Origin: an uncultured Bacteroidota bacterium
Lineage (GTDB): Bacteria > Bacteroidota > Bacteroidia > Chitinophagales > Chitinophagaceae
DNA: 8,396 nt
Direction of reading: 5' to 3'
NCBI GenBank assembly: GCA_903881265.1
Contig: CAIRSV010000298.1
Span: 1-8,396, forward strand
This document shows positions 4,247 through 8,396 of this stretch, piece after piece. Position 1 is the first letter of the stretch; each line of letters opens with the position of its first letter. A program made the position numbers and the translations under genes. The notes beneath the pieces are model-generated. The model did not search any database. It worked only from the letters and a program-made list of their open reading frames with translations, and was not told where the DNA came from.

Positions 4247-7207
4247 CTATCGCATTAAAGTAATATTACCTTGCTTGTAAAAACGTTTGCCAGCACTAGT
4301 AGCTGCATCTAAAATATAAACATACGTACCCAATGGCTGAGGCGTCCCATTGTACTGTCCATTCCAACCTTTATTGATGTCTGTTGTAGAAAAAACTTCA
4401 ACACCCCATCTATCAAATATCCTAAACGTATTGAGCTTCACAATACCTTTGATAATGATTCTCAACTCATCATTGATACTTGTTCCGGCACCAGGACTAA
4501 ATGCATTAGGCAAATCAAGTAATGATTCAGGACTGATAAGCACATCAACAGAATCAAGAGCTGAGCAACCTGTCTCGGTTTGAGCCGTAACATAATAGCG
4601 TGTTGTCACGGAAGGTTGTGCTAGTGGATTTTTAATATTCCATGCACTAAGTCCATTAGGCGGAAACCAACTGAAGAAACTACAATTTCCACTGGCATTT
4701 AATTGAGCAGCCTCACCAGGATAAATCGTCTGATTATCGCCAGCATCTACAACTGCTTCTGGATAAACAACAACATTTGCAAATGCTGAATCCAAGCAAC
4801 CTTTGGCATTATACCCATAGACGTTGAATTGTGTTGTTGAAATTGGGAATACGGTGATAGCAGAAGCAGTGCTATCGCTAACATATAACGTGGGTCTCCA
4901 AAGATAACTTACGCCGCCAATAACCGAAAGCGTTGTAGAATCTCCAGGGCATATACTACGGTCGCCATTCACAATCAGAAAATTGGATGGGTTTACAGTC
5001 ATCAATACTAAATCGGTATCGGCACAACCAATTGGATCTGCAACAATGACTTGCAGCATAGTCGTAGCAACGCCATCAAATACAGGATCAGTCAAGGTAG
5101 GATTCGACAAATCAGATGCCGGTGTCCAATTGTATGTATAAAGAGCATTCGCAGGCGTTACAGTTGAATGAAGCTGTATGGTATCTCCAATACAAAGTTC
5201 ACGATCGGGACCTGCACTGATCACAGGCAATGGATTGACTGTTATTTTTAATGACTGAGAAGAATCAGGACAACCTGTTTTAGATGCGGTGACTGTATAA
5301 TTGAAGACGCCCGTAGCCGTTGGTGTTATAGACGGTGTCAATACACTTGGATTACTCACATTGGTAGCCGGAGACCAATTGTATGTATACTTCGGATTAC
5401 CGCCATTCGCCTGAATCGACACTGTACTTCCTTTACAAATCACGGTATCATTATTGGTTATATCATACCCTTTTAACACATCGACATTCACGATGGCCGT
5501 CGATGAGCAGGCAAGTATACCCTGCGGCACCACGGTGACGGTATACGATGTTGCATTCAATGGCAATTGCACGATAGGATTACTCGTGTTTGTATTATTC
5601 AAATAGAGTGCAGGTGACCACGTGTAATTGTAAGGTTGCCCAGCCGGTGTAGCGGTTACATTCAACTGTAGATTCGCATTTATGCATGTTACCGTATCAG
5701 GCGTAATGGTGAGTGCAGGTCCGGTAGCCACTGTAATTGTAACCGTATCCTTACTTCGAGCACAGACAGACACCAAATCACTTGTAACCACATAAGACGT
5801 GGTCATAGTTGGCAGCGCTACAGGAGAAGCGCAGTAAGTGCACGACAACGAAGTGGAATCACTGCCTCCAGGCAATACTGTCCAATGAAATGTATTTCCC
5901 CCACCTGCATTCATCTGCGCGGAATCACCCAAGCATATTGATGTATCATTTGATGCGACGGTAATTGGATTAATATAAATCGGAATCGAGAACGTATTGG
6001 ATACCAAAATACCAGGAGGCGTGCAACTTGAATCCTTTACGGTAACAGTCAAAATATGTAACCCTGTATCTAGTAAAGTGGTTGACCAACTCAAACAAGC
6101 ATGTATCGAATCAGACAATACATTCTGATAGTTGATTACGGCACCAGGCACTGAAACCGCAGCGTTACTCGTAGGCACCAAAATAGCAATTGGACTTGTT
6201 GAAGTTATGTCAAAACAAAAGTTCAATGTATCTGTCGCGCATCCTTGAATAACACCCCCAACTAATTGCCCTCCTAATACTGTCAATGAATCAATACCAT
6301 ACGCTGGCGAAGGGGTTGTGCAATTCTGGACTACAATTTGAAGGTCCCGCATCACAGAACCAATAAACAAACCCGCTCTATATTCACTGACCCGAATAGT
6401 AATAACATAGGCTCCGGTAGCCGTTGCCGAAAAATTAAGTGCCCCAGTAGAAGCATTGACATTATATGTCAAATTTGTTGGGAATGGATTTAATGGCGTA
6501 AATGGAGGCGCAGGCGCAGCTGGGACCACGTAGTTGATGTTCGCGGGCGTTAATGGACAAGCTAACCCAGATGATCTTGGTTGAATCGATTCAAAATAAA
6601 GAGAATCTCCGTCAGGATCAATGGTGCCATTATTAAAACTGAATGGCTGATTAATACAACAATATGGAATTGGCGCATTCGAAAAATAAGGCGAACTGTT
6701 GTTTTGCGAAACTGTATTATCGAACAGTGCTTCGACATACAGAGTTTGCGCTCCAGGATTTACTAAATTTAAAATCGAATTATTTCGTGCATTGATCGCT
6801 ACAGAAAACTTCCAAAGACTACAGGTGGTAGGGATAGTGAAATTGGCAGTATACCACCATTCCTCGTAACCCGGCAATGTGCCCCCGTTACAATTCGTAG
6901 GGAAACCCGGACAACCTGTTCCAACAGGTGAGCCATTGGTAGAACCATTCGGCAAGGTTCCGTAATTACTTAGAATAAGCGAACCATTCGCTCCACAAAA
7001 ACTGCTGTAGCACATAGTCACTGACGTGGGCGCTGATGCTGCCCCCTGACAATCTCTGTAAAACTTATAGATGAATTTATATTGATTTGTTGTACCTGGA
7101 ATCAATTGGTAAATAAGCTCAGCACCAGCCGCATGCGTAGCAAACGCAGGCTTGAACGAAATCAAAAAACCAAGAGCAAGTATAACAGAAAGCAGAATTC
7201 TTTTCAT
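4247..7207 (-). CDS. Secreted multi-repeat adhesin-like protein with CHU_C (T9SS) C-terminal domain
   Basis: The 986-residue product starts with a signal peptide (MKRILLSVILALGFLISFKPAFA, cleavage expected after residue 23), then THAAGAELIYQLIPG, a module typical of large Bacteroidota surface proteins. Within the N-terminal part, DPDGDSLYFE (197-206), LTYNVNASTGALNFSATATGAY (246-267) and VSEYRAGLFIGSVMRDLQI (273-291) are further hallmarks. Six Ig/PKD-like repeats of 73-80 residues follow at about 416-493, 498-577, 581-657, 661-738, 743-815 and 817-890; most have a 'D..IC.GD...L' start, a 'Y.W.P' strand and a late Cys. The last 90 residues (897-986: LDLPNAFSPGAGTSINDELRI, FRIFDRWGVEVFS, GWNGQYNGTPQPLGTYVYILDA, KQGNITLMR) form the gliding-motility-associated C-terminal domain, a type IX secretion sorting signal. 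The protein should be exported through the outer membrane and kept on the surface or released. Ligand unknown. It lies 48 nt after the Smr gene with no clear promoter between, so co-transcription is possible. Confidence 0.93.
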   Translation of the reverse strand: MKRILLSVILALGFLISFKPAFATHAAGAELIYQLIPGTTNQYKFIYKFYRDCQGAASAPTSVTMCYSSFCGANGSLILSNYGTLPNGSTNGSPVGTGCPGFPTNCNGGTLPGYEEWWYTANFTIPTTCSLWKFSVAINARNNSILNLVNPGAQTLYVEALFDNTVSQNNSSPYFSNAPIPYCCINQPFSFNNGTIDPDGDSLYFESIQPRSSGLACPLTPANINYVVPAAPAPPFTPLNPFPTNLTYNVNASTGALNFSATATGAYVITIRVSEYRAGLFIGSVMRDLQIVVQNCTTPSPAYGIDSLTVLGGQLVGGVIQGCATDTLNFCFDITSTSPIAILVPTSNAAVSVPGAVINYQNVLSDSIHACLSWSTTLLDTGLHILTVTVKDSSCTPPGILVSNTFSIPIYINPITVASNDTSICLGDSAQMNAGGGNTFHWTVLPGGSDSTSLSCTYCASPVALPTMTTSYVVTSDLVSVCARSKDTVTITVATGPALTITPDTVTCINANLQLNVTATPAGQPYNYTWSPALYLNNTNTSNPIVQLPLNATSYTVTVVPQGILACSSTAIVNVDVLKGYDITNNDTVICKGSTVSIQANGGNPKYTYNWSPATNVSNPSVLTPSITPTATGVFNYTVTASKTGCPDSSQSLKITVNPLPVISAGPDRELCIGDTIQLHSTVTPANALYTYNWTPASDLSNPTLTDPVFDGVATTMLQVIVADPIGCADTDLVLMTVNPSNFLIVNGDRSICPGDSTTLSVIGGVSYLWRPTLYVSDSTASAITVFPISTTQFNVYGYNAKGCLDSAFANVVVYPEAVVDAGDNQTIYPGEAAQLNASGNCSFFSWFPPNGLSAWNIKNPLAQPSVTTRYYVTAQTETGCSALDSVDVLISPESLLDLPNAFSPGAGTSINDELRIIIKGIVKLNTFRIFDRWGVEVFSTTDINKGWNGQYNGTPQPLGTYVYILDAATSAGKRFYKQGNITLMR
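4538..5962 (-). repeat. Six tandem Ig/PKD-like repeat units within the secreted protein
   Basis: This span codes for residues 416-890 of the secreted protein, six diverged units of 73-80 residues each. The aligned landmarks are the first cysteine (425, 508, 591, 672, 753), the Y-x-W-x-P strand in the middle units, and a late cysteine (482, 567, 646, 728, 804, 881). In the sixth unit the first cysteine is replaced by Tyr829 and an extra Cys842 appears. Divergence at the protein level is large, so this is not a recent duplication. Confidence 0.8.
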
Positions 7208-7255
7208 ATAAGTAAAAATAAAGTTTAAAAGTAGTAAAAAAGGACAAATACGCGG

Positions 7256-8272
7256 TTAATATCTGAAAAATACTTTCGTGGCACCATAGCCATAACGAAT
7301 ATCGTACTCATTGACGTAGCGCTGTATCCCATTGGTTTGGTTGAGTATGCCACTAATTTCATTCTTCAATACCCCTTTTCCGATACCGTGAATGACAATC
7401 AACGACGCTTGACGGGTGGCAATAGCGAGATCTAAGGCTTGCTGAAAAGCTTTTAGTTGAACCTGCATAATAGCAGACGCTCCCATTCCTTTGTAGTCAG
7501 GTGAAAGTTTTTCAATGTGCAGATCAATTTCCAAGGTTGATTTCTTTAACGCCTGTTCAAAATCAAAATGTTTCTTTTCATGTTGATCCTTTCGCTTAAC
7601 GATGCTAGCTTGTCGTTCGACAACAACTTCTTCTCTTGGCCTAGGTGTTAATTGATCATAGAGCAAGAAATGAAAGAATGGTTTATTGGCGAATTTAATT
7701 TCATCAAGCCGCTCAAAAAGTTTTTTAGGTTTAATTACCATCGAACCTTCATTATCAAGACGGGCATCTTCCTTGTCAATAAACCGATATTGAAATGTTG
7801 GACTCTTAGCCATTTCTTCAAAGAATATATCATGCAGATAGAACTGATGAAGAGGAAGAAGTTCAGAGTCTAAAGCAAAAACAATTTCGTTCTGTACTTT
7901 ATTAAGATAGTCAAAATGATACGATTCAGTTGTTTCATTATAAAGAAAGACCTTAATTTTTTCTACTTGCTCATCAAATCCTTCAAACGAATACACGGGC
8001 ATAAAGACAAGATAAATGCCATCCGGCAAGGCAGACCTTCGCGCTGAAGGCTTTTCTTTACTAAGCTGATCGATATACGGTGTTTTTTTTCGCTTCACGC
8101 TGTTATCCTGCAGAAACCAACGCAAATACGGATGCTCGAGATCAGCGAGATAGACGTGGTAGCTTTTTTTATCAACCACCACGCAGGCCATATCCTTACC
8201 GATAAATTCTTCAATGACACCTTCCTCATCATTAGCCTTGACATACACAGGATCTCCTATAGAAAATTTCAT
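7256..8272 (-). CDS. DUF2027-like protein with C-terminal Smr domain
   Basis: The 338-residue product begins MKFSIGDPVYVKANDEEGVIEEFIG, a KOW/SH3-like barrel spanning about 1-50. A middle beta-rich region (about 82-210: DGIYLVFMPVYSFEG, IKVFLYNETTESYHFDYL, LHDIFFEEMAKSPTFQYRF) resembles the Bacteroidota DUF2027 family. A charged linker (about 211-235) leads to the Smr domain at about 245-338. The Smr motifs are intact: EIDLH with D250-L251-H252, VIHGIGKGVLK (294-303), and GYGATKVFF (328-336). Smr domains bind or cut nucleic acids; in E. coli SmrB and B. subtilis MutS2 they act on collided ribosomes or their mRNA. That this protein does the same is inference from the kept DLH motif. There is no signal peptide, so it is cytoplasmic. 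The start fits the family and no competing ATG is better. A promoter element and a structured leader lie upstream. Confidence 0.87.
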   Translation of the reverse strand: MKFSIGDPVYVKANDEEGVIEEFIGKDMACVVVDKKSYHVYLADLEHPYLRWFLQDNSVKRKKTPYIDQLSKEKPSARRSALPDGIYLVFMPVYSFEGFDEQVEKIKVFLYNETTESYHFDYLNKVQNEIVFALDSELLPLHQFYLHDIFFEEMAKSPTFQYRFIDKEDARLDNEGSMVIKPKKLFERLDEIKFANKPFFHFLLYDQLTPRPREEVVVERQASIVKRKDQHEKKHFDFEQALKKSTLEIDLHIEKLSPDYKGMGASAIMQVQLKAFQQALDLAIATRQASLIVIHGIGKGVLKNEISGILNQTNGIQRYVNEYDIRYGYGATKVFFRY

Positions 8273-8299
8273 TGTAGTTTTTTTTGAATAACGTTAAGA

Positions 8300-8351
8300 C
8301 TTGCCGAAGCAAGCGTGACTTTTCACTACTTGTTTCAATCGAATCAAGTAG
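8300..8351 (-). other. Three adjacent hairpins in the Smr gene leader
   Basis: In transcript order, CTACTTG (8351-8345) pairs with CAAGTAG (8332-8326), with a further 3-bp inner stem around a 4-nt loop after a T/T mismatch. Next, GTGA (8326-8323) pairs with TCAC (8318-8315). Last, CTTGC (8313-8309) pairs with GCAAG (8304-8300) around the tetraloop TTCG, which in RNA is the extra-stable C(UUCG)G form. No T-run follows any of them on the minus strand, so they are not simple terminators. The first begins at about the predicted transcription start. They may stabilise the mRNA 5' end or regulate translation; chance or the 3' end of a gene beyond the window are alternatives. Confidence 0.5.
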
Positions 8352-8358
8352 GTTTGCA

Positions 8359-8366
8359 CAAAGTTA
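8359..8366 (-). promoter_or_regulatory. -7 element of the Smr gene promoter
   Basis: TAACTTTG on the minus strand (8366-8359) matches TAnnTTTG exactly. I do not find a matching TTTG at the expected 19-21 nt spacing, where CAAC (8391-8388) is the nearest. Transcription would start near 8352, giving a leader of about 80 nt before the ATG at 8272. The element match is certain; promoter activity is a moderate inference. Confidence 0.5.
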
Positions 8367-8396
8367 ATACGATGGCAGGAATTTGGCGTTGGAAAA

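Noticed and set aside
4538..5962. Recent tandem duplication in the repeat region
   Set aside because: The units are similar only at the level of spaced motifs; I saw no long shared nucleotide runs, so they are old, diverged domain repeats.
7208..7255. Possible promoter between the Smr gene and the CHU_C gene
   Set aside because: TATTTG (7250-7245) and TACTTTTA (7233-7226) both deviate from TAnnTTTG, and neither has a TTTG at the right distance. Read-through from the Smr gene is equally plausible.

Overview
The window reads as chromosomal DNA of a member of the Bacteroidota, most likely a Chitinophaga-like or Cytophaga-like lineage. Three things point there: promoters of the TTTG-N19-TAnnTTTG type, genes with no Shine-Dalgarno sequence, and a large secreted protein ending in a gliding-motility/type IX secretion C-terminal domain. 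The ribosomal protein sequences are also Bacteroidota-like, for example DHPMGGGEGR in L2. All eight genes lie on the minus strand, so they are transcribed from high to low coordinates.

From the high end, positions 8273-8396 hold a leader with a near-consensus promoter element and three adjacent small hairpins. It precedes a 338-residue protein (8272-7256) with an SH3/KOW-like N-terminus and a C-terminal Smr domain that keeps the DLH and HGxG motifs. After 48 bp comes a 986-residue secreted protein (7207-4247): signal peptide, N-terminal 'THAAGAEL' module, six Ig/PKD-like repeats and a CHU_C sorting domain. It ends at a strong intrinsic terminator (4223-4192). A small 2TM-domain membrane protein follows, probably 84 residues starting at 4076 behind its own promoter, and it ends at a second terminator (3800-3769). 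Next is a 182-residue lipoprotein with one EGF-like domain (3757-3209).

An intergenic region of about 430 bp then leads to a textbook Bacteroidota promoter (2838-2808) driving the S10 ribosomal protein operon: rpsJ, rplC, rplD, rplW and rplB. The last gene is cut off by the window edge a few residues before its end. rpsJ is first in its transcription unit; the str genes (rpsL, rpsG, fusA), often found just upstream in this phylum, are absent.

The S10 genes form one functional unit building the large and small ribosomal subunits. The other four genes look like independent cell-envelope and housekeeping functions. I see no CRISPR array, mobile element, tRNA, rRNA or phage gene, and no convincing undescribed multi-gene system. 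The items most worth a second look are the Smr protein and its structured leader, the modular CHU_C protein, the EGF lipoprotein with its uncharacterised C-terminal half, and the layout of the S10 promoter.
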